Positions 23,380 through 31,906 of a stretch of 39,750 bases of DNA are shown here, in pieces. The number at the start of each line of letters is the position of its first letter. The first letter of the stretch is position 1. The notes below the pieces were generated by a model, which saw nothing but the letters and a program-made list of their open reading frames with translations, was not told the DNA's origin and made no database searches. Source of the stretch: Chloroflexota bacterium (GTDB lineage Bacteria > Chloroflexota > Anaerolineae > B4-G1); NCBI GenBank assembly GCA_011048615.1, contig DSDT01000368.1:1-39750 (forward strand), in the 5' to 3' direction. A program made the position numbers and the translations under genes.

Positions 23380-25791
23380 GTGGTCGCCCCGGTGAGCGAT
23401 CGGCCGCTGACCGGCACGGGTTGGGCGGAGCGTCTGTTCCCGGCTCTCGTTTTCGCCGTCGTGTTCGCCCTGTACGGGCTGACGGCCGCTCCTGGTGTGC
23501 TGTTCGGCGATCCGTCCGAATACCAATTCGTTCCGGCGGTGCTGGGCATCGCCCATCCGCCGGGATATGCTTTCTACATCCTGCTGGCCAAGCTGTGGCA
23601 GATCCTCGTACCGGTGGGGACCGTGGCCTGGCGCGCCAATCTCCTGTCGGCGGCGGTGGGGGCCGGAGCGGTGACGGGGGTCTACCTGATCGTCCGGGAG
23701 CTGGTCGCGGCGTCTTCCGTCTCCCGTATTGTACCTCGCGGCTTGCGCCTTTGGGCCCCCCTCTTTGCCGCTCTCTCCCTCGCCACGGCGACCGATGTTT
23801 GGCAGCACGGCATCCACGCCAACGCCCACATCGTCAGCGCGGCGCTGGTCGTCGTGCATCTGTGGCTCCTGATCCGCTGGTGGCGCACCGGACGCGATCG
23901 TTGGCTGGGACTGTTCGGCGTGGCCGTGGGGTTGTCCGTGACCCATCATCCCATCACGTTGATGGGCCTTCCGGCCTACGGACTGTTCATTCTGGCGGTC
24001 CGTCCCCGCCTCTTGTGCCAGGGCCGGGTGCTGCTGATGCTGGCGGGATGTGCGCTGCTGGGATTGGCGCCGCTGCTCTACTACCCCTGGCGCAGTCCCT
24101 CCGTCCCGTTCGGCCCTACCGATATGCGCACCTGGGAGGGGTTCTGGGGCCACGTCACGGCCCAGGGACTGCGGATTAACCTGTTCCACTTTGGCTTGGC
24201 CGACCAGCTCGACCGGGCGCTGGTCTTTTGGTCCCTGCTGCGGCTCCAGTTCGCCCTGCCGGTGATCGCCCTGCTCGTCGTCGGTCTGCTCTGGCTCGTC
24301 CAGCGGCTTCCCAAGCCGGCCCTGCTGCTGGGATCATTTCTCGCCTGTCATTTGCTCTTTACCCTCAACACCGTTCAGGATGTGATGGCGTATCTGCTCA
24401 TTCCCTTCGCGGCCCTCTCCATTGCTGCCGGTGTGGGGGTGCTAGCCCCCGCCCCCCTCTGGGATTCGGTTAGCAAGGCGGGACGCGGGATGGGATGGGC
24501 GGCGCGTGTGCTCTTTGTCTTCCTCGTGCTCCTCTGGCCGTTCGTGCAGGCGGTGACCAACCTGCAGCGCGGCATATCTCTGCGCGACTTTACCGCGGCC
24601 GAGAACTGGGTCACGGCGGTCCATCGGCGGTTCGCTGGGACCGGAGAGGGGGCAGCGCTCCTGGCGGCCTGGGAGTACCTGACACCTCTGTGGGTCCACG
24701 CCTACACCCAGGATGGAGCGTTGGACGAGGAGGACGTGGCGTTGGTCTATGTCTCCACGGCCATCCCGTGGGCCGAGGCGGTCTGGAGACAGCTCGAGCA
24801 GGGGCGGGAGGCGGTCTACGTGCCGGATTATCGGCCGGCGCTGCGGGAGGCTGGCTTTCGACTGCTGCCGGAGAGGGTCCTCTACCGCGTGGTCGTCCCG
24901 CCGGCGGCCGATGCGGCTCCCGAGTATCCCCTGGACGTCTGGGCCGACGACCGGGTCCGCATTCTGGGCTACGACCTACCGTCCCAGGCCGTCCGAGTGG
25001 GCGAACCGCTGACGTTGATCCTGTATCAGAGCGTGACAGAGCCGCTGGCGGGAATCTGGATGCCATATGCCCGGCTGGGTTCGACGGAGGCGCGCTGGAC
25101 GACGGACAGTCGGCTGCTCACCACGGAGTGGCTGCCGGGCGAGATCGTGGCGGAGCGGTACGAGCTGCCAGTGCCCTTCACGCTGCCACCGGGGGAATAC
25201 GCCCTGCATCTGGGGTATGCAGACCTGAGCGGCGGGCGGGCCGAGCTGCTCCTCTCGACGGGGAGGAGCACGGTCGAACTGGAGACGATCAAGGTGCTGC
25301 CCAATTCCCAATGCCCGGCGGAGCGCGTCTTGGAGGGGGCGGTGGCTAATCTAGGTAACCAGGTCGCGCTGCTGGATGCTCGAGCGCGGAGTGGGTGGCG
25401 CGGTCGAGAGGCCGGGTGGGAGGAACCGCTGGCCGTCCGGGCGGGCCGTCCGCTTCACCTGACCCTGACCTGGCACGCCCTGACCACCCCGCGCGACAGC
25501 TACACGGTCTTTATTCACCTGATAGACGGCGCTGGTCGCCCTGTCTTGGGTCACGACTATACGCCCTTGGGGGGTGCCTGCCCTACGTATCTGTGGTTTC
25601 CCAAGTGGCTGCCGGGCCAGTCTTTCATTGATCCCTACCGCTTGGTCGTCCCGGCAGACCTGTCGCCCGGTGATTACTGGCTGGAGGTAGGGCTGTATGG
25701 GATGACTTCCCTTCGGCGGCTTCCTGTGGTAGACTTGACGGGCCACTTGGCGGGAGATCGAGTGATTCTGGGGCCGGTGCGGGTGGAGTAG
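23380..25791 (+). CDS. DUF2723-family membrane glycosyltransferase-like protein
   Basis: 803 residues. The first 400 form a polytopic membrane domain that begins with the family signature GDPSEYQFVPAVLGIAHPPGYAFY, an acidic pair in the first periplasmic loop followed by HPPG, as in DUF2723 (GT-C fold, related to protein O-mannosyltransferases). About ten hydrophobic helices follow. Residues from about 400 to 803 are soluble and beta-rich, with two repeated segments (PLTLILYQSVTEPLAG and PLHLTLTWHALTTPRDS) that look like duplicated carbohydrate-binding or Ig-like domains. It probably transfers a sugar from a lipid carrier outside the cell; donor and acceptor are unknown. The GTG at 23380 is used, with a GTG at 23392 as alternative. 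Confidence 0.85.
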   Translation: MVAPVSDRPLTGTGWAERLFPALVFAVVFALYGLTAAPGVLFGDPSEYQFVPAVLGIAHPPGYAFYILLAKLWQILVPVGTVAWRANLLSAAVGAGAVTGVYLIVRELVAASSVSRIVPRGLRLWAPLFAALSLATATDVWQHGIHANAHIVSAALVVVHLWLLIRWWRTGRDRWLGLFGVAVGLSVTHHPITLMGLPAYGLFILAVRPRLLCQGRVLLMLAGCALLGLAPLLYYPWRSPSVPFGPTDMRTWEGFWGHVTAQGLRINLFHFGLADQLDRALVFWSLLRLQFALPVIALLVVGLLWLVQRLPKPALLLGSFLACHLLFTLNTVQDVMAYLLIPFAALSIAAGVGVLAPAPLWDSVSKAGRGMGWAARVLFVFLVLLWPFVQAVTNLQRGISLRDFTAAENWVTAVHRRFAGTGEGAALLAAWEYLTPLWVHAYTQDGALDEEDVALVYVSTAIPWAEAVWRQLEQGREAVYVPDYRPALREAGFRLLPERVLYRVVVPPAADAAPEYPLDVWADDRVRILGYDLPSQAVRVGEPLTLILYQSVTEPLAGIWMPYARLGSTEARWTTDSRLLTTEWLPGEIVAERYELPVPFTLPPGEYALHLGYADLSGGRAELLLSTGRSTVELETIKVLPNSQCPAERVLEGAVANLGNQVALLDARARSGWRGREAGWEEPLAVRAGRPLHLTLTWHALTTPRDSYTVFIHLIDGAGRPVLGHDYTPLGGACPTYLWFPKWLPGQSFIDPYRLVVPADLSPGDYWLEVGLYGMTSLRRLPVVDLTGHLAGDRVILGPVRVE

Positions 25792-25801
25792 GAGGTGGAG
25801 A

Positions 25802-26341
25802 ATGGATGTAGCGGTGTTGATCTGGGTAGTAGCGCTGACCATTCTGGTGGTCGTCGGCGTGGTGTGGCTGTTGGACCTGCAGGCGCAACTGCGCAAGCTG
25901 CGCGCTCACTATGAAAGCCTGTTTACCGGAGAAGGGAAGGAGGACGCCAACACGGCGGTCGCTCTGGCGAACCTGTCCGCACGCCTGGGGGAGACGACGG
26001 CGCGCACCGAGCGGCTGGTCGCTCGCATCGAGGAGGTGGACGCGGCTCTGGCCCACACAGTGCAGGGGATTGGGCTGGTGCGCTTTCGGGCCTTTCAGGA
26101 TACGGGGGGGGATCAAAGCTTTGCCCTGGCGCTGGCGGACGGTGAGGGGAACGGGGTCGTCGTCTCGGCCCTCTATGGGCGGGGGGCGACTCGTGTCTAC
26201 GCCAAGCCTGTCCAGGGCTGGCTCTCCCCCAAGCCATTGGGCGAGGAGGAAGAGCAGGCCCTGGTCGAAGCTCGACAGGCCGTCTTGGGGGGAGGTCAAG
26301 CGATGGGACAGCGAGAGGATCAGGATGCCGGTCAGGATTGA
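25802..26341 (+). CDS. DUF4446-family membrane-anchored protein
   Basis: 179 residues. One N-terminal membrane helix (VAVLIWVVALTILVVVGVVWLL) is followed by a coiled-coil-like segment to about residue 85. A compact domain follows with GLVRFRAFQDTGGDQSFALA and GNGVVVSALYGRGATRVYAKPV, the diagnostic part of DUF4446. The function of the family is not known; it is common near parB, sua5 or bactofilin genes in Gram-positive and Chloroflexi genomes, which I recall only generally. It begins 10 bases after the DUF2723 gene. Its stop codon lies inside the -35 hexamer of the bactofilin promoter. Confidence 0.85.
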   Translation: MDVAVLIWVVALTILVVVGVVWLLDLQAQLRKLRAHYESLFTGEGKEDANTAVALANLSARLGETTARTERLVARIEEVDAALAHTVQGIGLVRFRAFQDTGGDQSFALALADGEGNGVVVSALYGRGATRVYAKPVQGWLSPKPLGEEEEQALVEARQAVLGGGQAMGQREDQDAGQD

Positions 26342-26366
26342 CAAAAACTTGGCGCTGATGTATTAT
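26338..26366 (+). promoter_or_regulatory. Sigma-70 promoter of the bactofilin gene
   Basis: Perfect TTGACA (26338-26343) overlapping the upstream stop codon, 17-bp spacer, TATTAT (26361-26366). A short inverted repeat (GCGACC/GGGTCGC, 26384-26401) follows near the predicted start and may be an operator or 5' stem. Confidence 0.85.
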
Positions 26367-26426
26367 CGGATGAACACTTCGACGCGACCGACCCGGGTCG
26401 CTAGTATAGCATAAGGAGGTGTATCT

Positions 26427-26963
26427 GTGTTTGGAAAGAAGGAAAAGCCAGCTCCGGCTTCCAAGATTCCTTTGCCGGTCTCGGCTCCTGCCACCAAGAT
26501 CGAGACGGTCATCGGTCCCAATGCGCACTTTCGAGGGGATGTGCAGACGGATGGGGGGATGCGCATTGACGGTATCTTTGAGGGAAACATAGACGTGACC
26601 GGCAATTTGGTGATTGGGGAGGCAGCCAAGGTCATTGCCGAAATCACGGCGAACAATATTTCTATCTCTGGCGCCGTCAAGGGGAATATCGCGGCCAATC
26701 GGGTAGAGATATTGGAGACGGGTCGGGTGTGGGGCGATCTGGTCATCAATTCGTTGCTGCTCAACGAGGGGGCTTATCTGCGCGGGCAGACCACGATGCA
26801 CGGGGACATTGAGCCGCCCTTGATTGAGCCTCCCAAGACCAAGGCCTCTCCCCAGCCTGCCAGGCCGCAGCCGAATAGAGTATCCTCCCCAGCGGATGAT
26901 GCCCCGGCCAGCGCCGCCATTGTGGACATGGAGCCCAAGGAAGCCTTGAAAGAGGCTGAGTGA
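26427..26963 (+). CDS. Bactofilin (polymer-forming cytoskeletal protein)
   Basis: 178 residues, GTG start with a perfect AAGGAGGT 7 bases upstream. Residues 30-120 are the bactofilin right-handed beta-helix: TVIGPNAHFRGDV, GGMRIDGIFEGNIDVTGNLV, GEAAKVIAEITANNISISG, AVKGNIAANRVEIL, TGRVWGDLVI. Flanks are Pro-rich and disordered. Bactofilins self-assemble into filaments at the membrane that organise wall enzymes. The class A PBP and polysaccharide genes in the wider window fit an envelope theme, but a direct link is not shown. A strong terminator closes the transcription unit. Confidence 0.94.
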   Translation: MFGKKEKPAPASKIPLPVSAPATKIETVIGPNAHFRGDVQTDGGMRIDGIFEGNIDVTGNLVIGEAAKVIAEITANNISISGAVKGNIAANRVEILETGRVWGDLVINSLLLNEGAYLRGQTTMHGDIEPPLIEPPKTKASPQPARPQPNRVSSPADDAPASAAIVDMEPKEALKEAE

Positions 26964-26981
26964 TCCTCATCGTGTGTAGGC

Positions 26982-27015
26982 AACAGCCCCACCACCCGGT
27001 GGGGCTGTTATTTTT
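26982..27015 (+). terminator. Intrinsic terminator after the bactofilin gene
   Basis: 12-bp stem AACAGCCCCACC / GGTGGGGCTGTT with a 4-base loop (26982-27009), followed by a run of T to 27015. Confidence 0.93.
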
Positions 27016-27048
27016 CTCCCCTTGGACGGGAGCGACTTCGTCGCGGGT

Positions 27049-27798
27049 TCAGATGACAGGCCAGGGAATCTGGCGGCGGGTGGGATCGGGGGTGGGAAAG
27101 GTCGCGCTCGTCGTCAGGGCCGCGCGGCGGATCTCCAGAGCGTCAATCTCTGGCTCTGATAGCAGAGCGCGCAGTGATTGACGCAGCATGCCCTGCTCGG
27201 TCAATTCCTCTCCCACAGCGCACAGGTCGGCCAGATAGGGGGCCGGGATCGCCTGCCCGGCAAAGTCCCAGATGACGGTGCGCAGTTTAGGCTCGGAGTG
27301 AAAGGTCAGGGCGTTGTCAATCGCCCAGATGCGATCCCACGGGTCCAGGAGCAAGTGACCGCCCTTACGATCGGCGTTGTTGGTCAGAATGTCGAACAGG
27401 GCTACCGGGAGCAGATCAGACCGCCGTTCGTCGCGCAGGGTAAAGTAGTGGGCGTGAGGGTCGGCGGCGATGTACAGTTGGAGCGCCCCCAGGCCGTAAG
27501 GCCCGTCCCGGAGGGTGGTGGGAGGGATGCGGGGCCATCCCAGGGCCTGGCTGACCAGGTGGGCGGCCACTTCTCTCAGACAGAGGGTGCCAAAGTCGAA
27601 ATCCCACAGGGGCCGCTCGCCCTGGCGAGGCTTGTAGATGGCCAGGGTCTCGATCTCGGGGTCCCGTACCCGGGCCAGGAAAATGGCGTTGGAGCTTTCG
27701 AGAATCTGTCCGACCAGTTCCAGATCACCCTGGGAGAGCAGGTGGAGCGCCCGCTCGGCTGAAATGGTGACGGAGGATGCGAGATTCCTATTCTCCAT
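27049..27798 (-). CDS. SCO1664-family protein with PI3/PI4-kinase-like features
   Basis: 249 residues from ATG at 27798 (ATG at 27807 is possible). The sequence has a kinase-like order: K56 in LAIYKPRQGERPL as the possible ATP lysine, E76 in CLREVAAHLV as its partner, then LFDILTNNADRKGGHLL (N140, N141, D143) as a catalytic loop and IWAIDNALTFH with D161 as the metal-binding Asp. This resembles the HipA/PI4-kinase fold. The family (TIGR03843) is known from Actinobacteria and Chloroflexi and has no assigned function. It is last in a four-gene overlapping run and overlaps the DUF3090 gene by 11 bases. The substrate is unknown. Confidence 0.9.
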   Translation of the reverse strand: MENRNLASSVTISAERALHLLSQGDLELVGQILESSNAIFLARVRDPEIETLAIYKPRQGERPLWDFDFGTLCLREVAAHLVSQALGWPRIPPTTLRDGPYGLGALQLYIAADPHAHYFTLRDERRSDLLPVALFDILTNNADRKGGHLLLDPWDRIWAIDNALTFHSEPKLRTVIWDFAGQAIPAPYLADLCAVGEELTEQGMLRQSLRALLSEPEIDALEIRRAALTTSATFPTPDPTRRQIPWPVI

Positions 27799-28315
27799 TT
27801 GTCTCATAGAGCCGTTTACGTCCATTGTCGCGGATGCAGACGTGTTCCTCATCCGGTTCGATCGGCTCCTGGCACAGCGGACAGGTGGGACGTCCGGAGG
27901 CAACGGCGATGGAGGCCTGGTGGGCCAGAGCGGCCATCTGGACCCGGTTAGCCCAGATATGCACGGTGGTGCTGGGCTGCTGTTCCTCCGGGGTCAGTTC
28001 CTCGATCAGGATCACGATCATGTCCGCGTCCTTGTCGTAACCCAACCCCAGCTGGCCTGCTCGAAAGAGGGGGTCTACGGGATGGACGAGGGGGGTGATG
28101 GGCAACGGCGAGTGGCTCTCGATGCCTCCCAAGTGCTCCAGCATTCCCTGGATGGCGATGGACAGTGCGGCGGCGTGTTCCTTCTCGATGACCATGGTGA
28201 TGAGCAGGTCGTCCTGGGCAGCCTGCAGGTAAAAGGTGCGCTTGCCGGGTGGGCCGATGGTGTCTATGGCGACGAAATCGGCGCGGCTCAATTCGATCAA
28301 TTCGGGCAAGCTCAT
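27788..28315 (-). CDS. DUF3090-family putative zinc-binding protein
   Basis: 175 residues. It starts ELIELSRADFVAIDTIGPPG, has the family segment KRTFYLQAAQDDLLITMVIEKEH, and ends with a small zinc-ribbon-like motif C145-P-L-C148 with H158 and C160. DUF3090 (TIGR03847) proteins are uncharacterised and occur beside SCO1664 and MSMEG_4193 family genes. The start overlaps the phosphatase stop as ATGA, so translation is coupled. The compact beta-rich N-terminal domain plus ribbon suggests a binding or adaptor protein rather than an enzyme, which is an inference. Confidence 0.9.
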   Translation of the reverse strand: MSLPELIELSRADFVAIDTIGPPGKRTFYLQAAQDDLLITMVIEKEHAAALSIAIQGMLEHLGGIESHSPLPITPLVHPVDPLFRAGQLGLGYDKDADMIVILIEELTPEEQQPSTTVHIWANRVQMAALAHQASIAVASGRPTCPLCQEPIEPDEEHVCIRDNGRKRLYETNGE

Positions 28316-28938
28316 TTTTCTTCTCCTCCCACGACAGCGACCAGGTGACCGGTGTCGTTCAGACACAGCAGACGGGGCATCGCGTCGCTCAGAGCCAACA
28401 TCGTCAGCGAGGCCGGGCTGATGACCAACCGCTGAAACAAGTCGAGGTGGAGACCGACGTAGTGGGCGACGGCGGCCTTGATGAGGTCGGCGTGAGAGAC
28501 GATGGCGATGGTCTGCTTGGGATGTTGGGTGTGCAGACGTTCTAGTTCCGCCACGACGCGAGTTTGCATCTCGTATATCCCCTCACCGCCGGGAAAGCGG
28601 GCCCGGCTGGGGGTGACCTGCACGGTGCGCCACAGCCGTCGGCGGCGCAGCCGCTCCAACGACTGCCCGGTCCAGCGTCCATAGCGGACCTCGCCCAGTT
28701 CCTGCCGCGTGACGACCGGCAGGTGATGGGGGGCGGCGACGATCTCGGCCGTCTCCAGTGTGCGTTCCAGGGGACTGGCATAGACCGCGGCGATCTCGAC
28801 TGAGGACAGGCGCTCGGCTAGGGCCAGGGCTTGGGCCTGACCGATCTGATTGAGGTGGATGCCGGGCGTCCATCCGGCCAGGAGGTGCTCCTTTTGGGTG
28901 TCGTTGACGCCGTGGCGAATCAGCAGCAGGTGTGTCAC
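28312..28938 (-). CDS. MSMEG_4193-type histidine-phosphatase-family protein
   Basis: 208 residues, GTG start. The catalytic RHG motif is LLLIRHGVNDT at the N-terminus, with the acid residue in YASPLERTLETAEI near 75-85 and the second histidine in AIVSHADLIKAAV near 150. These mark the phosphoglycerate-mutase/phosphatase superfamily; the family TIGR03848 is described as a putative phosphomutase but its substrate is not known. The GTG overlaps the stop of the Lon-like gene (GTGA) and its own stop overlaps DUF3090. Alternative roles (CobC, phosphoglycerate mutase) are less likely given the context. Confidence 0.9.
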   Translation of the reverse strand: MTHLLLIRHGVNDTQKEHLLAGWTPGIHLNQIGQAQALALAERLSSVEIAAVYASPLERTLETAEIVAAPHHLPVVTRQELGEVRYGRWTGQSLERLRRRRLWRTVQVTPSRARFPGGEGIYEMQTRVVAELERLHTQHPKQTIAIVSHADLIKAAVAHYVGLHLDLFQRLVISPASLTMLALSDAMPRLLCLNDTGHLVAVVGGEEK

Positions 28939-31406
28939 GTCTCGTCCTCCGATTCCTCCCCGGATGATTGGGAGAATTGGCGCTGTCTTTTGGCCAGTTC
29001 GATCAGCCGGTTCTCGACCTGCCGGTTGATGGTGCCGGCGGGAAAGTTGCCCTTGGCGTCTCGCTCTCCGGCCGGGAGACCGGTCAGCAGCATGATAGCC
29101 TGGTCCACCGTTTGCACGGGGTAGATGTGAAATTGACCCGCCGCCACCGCGTCCACGACGTCCTGGCGCAGCATGAGGTGCTGCACGTTGGAGGTGGGGA
29201 TGATGACTCCCTGCTCCCCGGTCAGCCCGCGGTGGTGGCAGACGTCGAAAAAGCCCTCGATCTTTTCGTTGACACCGCCGATCGGTTGGGCCTGGCCGTT
29301 TTGGTTGACAGAGCCGGTGATGGCGAGGGATTGTTTGATCTCGACATGGGCCAGCGCTGAGAGCAGCGCGCACAGCTCGGCCATCGAGGCGCTGTCCCCT
29401 TCCACTTCACCATAAGATTGCTCGAACACCAGGCTGGCCGAGAGGGAGAGGGGATAGTCAGGGGCGTAGCGGCCGCTGAGAAAGCTCGAGAGAATCAGCA
29501 CGCCCTTGGAGTGAATGGGGCCGCCCAGTTCGACCTCGCGCTCGATGTCCACCACCTTGCCCTCGCCCAGGCGGACGCGGGCAGTGATGCGGTTGGGCTG
29601 GCCGAACGTGAAATTGCCCAGCTTGATGACCGACAGGCCATTGACCTGTCCCACGCACGTCGACTGGGTGTCAATCAGAATCGTGCCGCGTTGGATGCTT
29701 TCGTACACTCGCTCCCGCACCCGGTCGGCGCGGTGAACCTGCTCATCGATGGCGTGCTGCACGTCGGCGGCGGTCACGACGCCGTTGCCGGACACGGCGG
29801 CCCAATAGTCGGCCTCGCGCAGCAGGTCGGCGATGCTCAGCATGTGGGCGGAGAGTTTCTTCGAGTCACAGGCGATGCGGGCGCTGTGGTCAATGATGCG
29901 GGCGACGGCCTCTCGGTCGAAGGGGCGCAGGTCCTCCAGGCGCGCTTTGGTCGCGATCAACCGGGCGTACAGGAGGTTGTTCTCCGGCGTCCGGTCCATC
30001 TCTTTGTTAAAGTCCACTGCCACTTTGAACAACTCGCCAAAGTCTGGGTCCAATTCGTAGAGCATATAGTACAGCAACCGCTCGCCCACCAGGATCACCT
30101 TGACGTCCAGCGGGATCGGCTCCGGTTCCAGCGAGACGGTGCTGACCAGGCTGAGGGCCTGTCCCAGCGGTTCGATGCGTATCTCGCGGGCGCGGAGGGC
30201 CCGTTTGAGGCCGTCCCAGGCGTAGGGTTGGAGCAGCACCTGCCGGGCATCCATGATCAGATAGCCGCCGTTGGTGCGATGCAAGGCGCCGGGCTTGATG
30301 AGGTTGAAATCGGTGATGAGAGCGCCCATCTGGGCGATGTGTTCGATCCGCCCGATGAGGTTGTTATAGGTGGGGTACTCTTCGAACACCACGGGAGCGC
30401 CCCGCGAGTCGCTGTGATCCACCAGCAGGTTGACCTGGTAGCGGCGCAGCAGCGGGGGTCCGCTGAGGGGGCGGGGCAGCGGCACAGGCATGGCCCGGTG
30501 CGGCTCCTCGGATCGTCCCAGTTCGCGGAACTCGTCTACGTTGCCGACAATGTCCTGCTGCACTGTGTCCAGGTACTCGACCACGGGAGACAGTTCGGCA
30601 TACTTTTGTCGCAGCTCGTCAATGCGATGACCAACGGCGAACATGGCCACCTGGCGGTCCAGTTCCTTTACTCGTTCCCGCGCCTCTCGCTCCCACTGGC
30701 GCATATGGTGCAGTATCTCTTGAAGCTGTTCTTGCACCTTGGGAATGTCCTCTTCAAACCGGTGGCGCTCCTCCTCCGGCAACTCTTGGAATTTGTCTGG
30801 GCCGACGACTTCGCCGTCGTGCATAGGAGCGAAGAACAGCCCCGATGTGGTGTGGATCAGGGCGATGTCGCGCTCGCGGGCCTGTTTCTGAATGGTAGAA
30901 AAGGCCTCGCCCTGCTTTTTCTTGAACGCTTCCTCGGCCTCTTGCCGCTGGGTGCGATACTCGTCGCTCTCGAAGGCGGCCGGAATGGCGACGATCAGCT
31001 CATCAATCAATTGCTCCACGTCCTGGCGCAGTTCGACTCCCCGGCCGGCCGGAAGGCGCAGGGCGTGGGGTTTGTGGGGTTGTTTGAAATTGTTGACATA
31101 GCACCAATCGGAGGGAATCGGTTCGTCGCTGGCCTGTTGGTTGAGGAATTGGGTGATGGTGGTGCGCTTCCCGGTGCCGCTGGGACCCAGGGCAAAGAGG
31201 TTGTACCCCTCGCGCCGAATGCGGATGCCGAACAGGATGGCATCCACTGCCCGTTCCTGCCCGACGATCTCTCTCAGGCTGAGGTCCGTCAGGTCGTCCG
31301 TCGTCTCGAAATCGAACATGGAGGGGTCGCATTGCTGGCGCAGTTGGGGCGCGGGCAGTGGTGACATGACGGCTGTTGATGGCGGCGTCGTTTTTGAATT
31401 TTGCAT
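28935..31406 (-). CDS. Lon-like ATP-dependent protease (LonB/AAA_32 type)
   Basis: 823 residues from ATG at 31406 (AGGGAG upstream); a longer in-frame opening continues into the thioesterase gene in another frame and is rejected. Walker A GPSGTGKRT lies at residues 74-82. A long coiled-coil insertion occupies about 150-250, as in AAA_32 proteins. The Lon protease domain has Ser672 in VEGDSASMAEL and Lys715 in GGVNEKIEGFF, 43 residues apart, exactly the spacing of the Ser679-Lys722 dyad of E. coli Lon. There is no membrane segment, unlike archaeal LonB. It heads the run with the phosphatase, DUF3090 and SCO1664 genes. Substrates are unknown. Confidence 0.93.
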   Translation of the reverse strand: MQNSKTTPPSTAVMSPLPAPQLRQQCDPSMFDFETTDDLTDLSLREIVGQERAVDAILFGIRIRREGYNLFALGPSGTGKRTTITQFLNQQASDEPIPSDWCYVNNFKQPHKPHALRLPAGRGVELRQDVEQLIDELIVAIPAAFESDEYRTQRQEAEEAFKKKQGEAFSTIQKQARERDIALIHTTSGLFFAPMHDGEVVGPDKFQELPEEERHRFEEDIPKVQEQLQEILHHMRQWEREARERVKELDRQVAMFAVGHRIDELRQKYAELSPVVEYLDTVQQDIVGNVDEFRELGRSEEPHRAMPVPLPRPLSGPPLLRRYQVNLLVDHSDSRGAPVVFEEYPTYNNLIGRIEHIAQMGALITDFNLIKPGALHRTNGGYLIMDARQVLLQPYAWDGLKRALRAREIRIEPLGQALSLVSTVSLEPEPIPLDVKVILVGERLLYYMLYELDPDFGELFKVAVDFNKEMDRTPENNLLYARLIATKARLEDLRPFDREAVARIIDHSARIACDSKKLSAHMLSIADLLREADYWAAVSGNGVVTAADVQHAIDEQVHRADRVRERVYESIQRGTILIDTQSTCVGQVNGLSVIKLGNFTFGQPNRITARVRLGEGKVVDIEREVELGGPIHSKGVLILSSFLSGRYAPDYPLSLSASLVFEQSYGEVEGDSASMAELCALLSALAHVEIKQSLAITGSVNQNGQAQPIGGVNEKIEGFFDVCHHRGLTGEQGVIIPTSNVQHLMLRQDVVDAVAAGQFHIYPVQTVDQAIMLLTGLPAGERDAKGNFPAGTINRQVENRLIELAKRQRQFSQSSGEESEDET

Positions 31407-31417
31407 GGGCGGGCTCC

Positions 31418-31849
31418 CTAATCTGTGGCCTTTAACCCCGGTTCGTACGCGGTGATGGCGGCGCGCCACCGCTCGGGGATGGGGACGGCTCGTTGGGCTG
31501 TGTAATCGTAGCACACCTGTACGGAGCGGGCCAGGGCGGCCAGCCGACCATCCCCTCCCTCCATGCGGTACTCGAAGATAAAGCTCGAATTGCGCAGTTC
31601 GCTCACTCGCACCTGAATCGTCGTCTGCTCCCCCAGTTTGAGGGGCGACTTGAACTGGCAGGTCGCTTCGGCCAGAATCATGCCGATCTCGGACGGATCG
31701 GCAGTGACCAGGTCCAGCCTGTGCAAGTAGTGGATGCGGGATTGTTCCAGGTAGGTAAAGTAGACGGCATTGTTGACATGTCCCATCGGGTCCAGGTCGC
31801 GCCAGCGAATCTGGAGCTGCGTCGAAAAGCGAAATAGGTCTTGGGTCAT
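31418..31849 (-). CDS. Acyl-CoA thioesterase (4HBT/YbgC-like hotdog fold)
   Basis: 143 residues. The signature RWRDLDPMGHVNNAVYFTYLEQ at residues 15-36 carries the catalytic Asp and the HVNN loop of the 4-hydroxybenzoyl-CoA thioesterase family. It continues with FKSPLKLGEQTTIQVRV and the usual central helix. It hydrolyses an acyl-CoA or acyl-ACP; the preferred acyl chain cannot be told. It is 11 bases upstream of the Lon-like gene on the same strand, so likely co-transcribed. Confidence 0.9.
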   Translation of the reverse strand: MTQDLFRFSTQLQIRWRDLDPMGHVNNAVYFTYLEQSRIHYLHRLDLVTADPSEIGMILAEATCQFKSPLKLGEQTTIQVRVSELRNSSFIFEYRMEGGDGRLAALARSVQVCYDYTAQRAVPIPERWRAAITAYEPGLKATD

Positions 31850-31906
31850 TGTTTACCTCAAAAAATGCGTGTCCAACGGGAGGGACGGATTCCCCCTCCT
31901 TCGTGC

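Noticed and set aside
29418-31364. 648-codon open frame antisense to the Lon-like protease gene
   Set aside because: It mirrors the coding strand of a well-supported protein, its translation has no recognisable domain and it has the Gly/Val/Gln-rich make-up of GC-rich shadow frames. The same applies to the long antisense frames at 18774-20039, 15116-16384 and 5958-6962.
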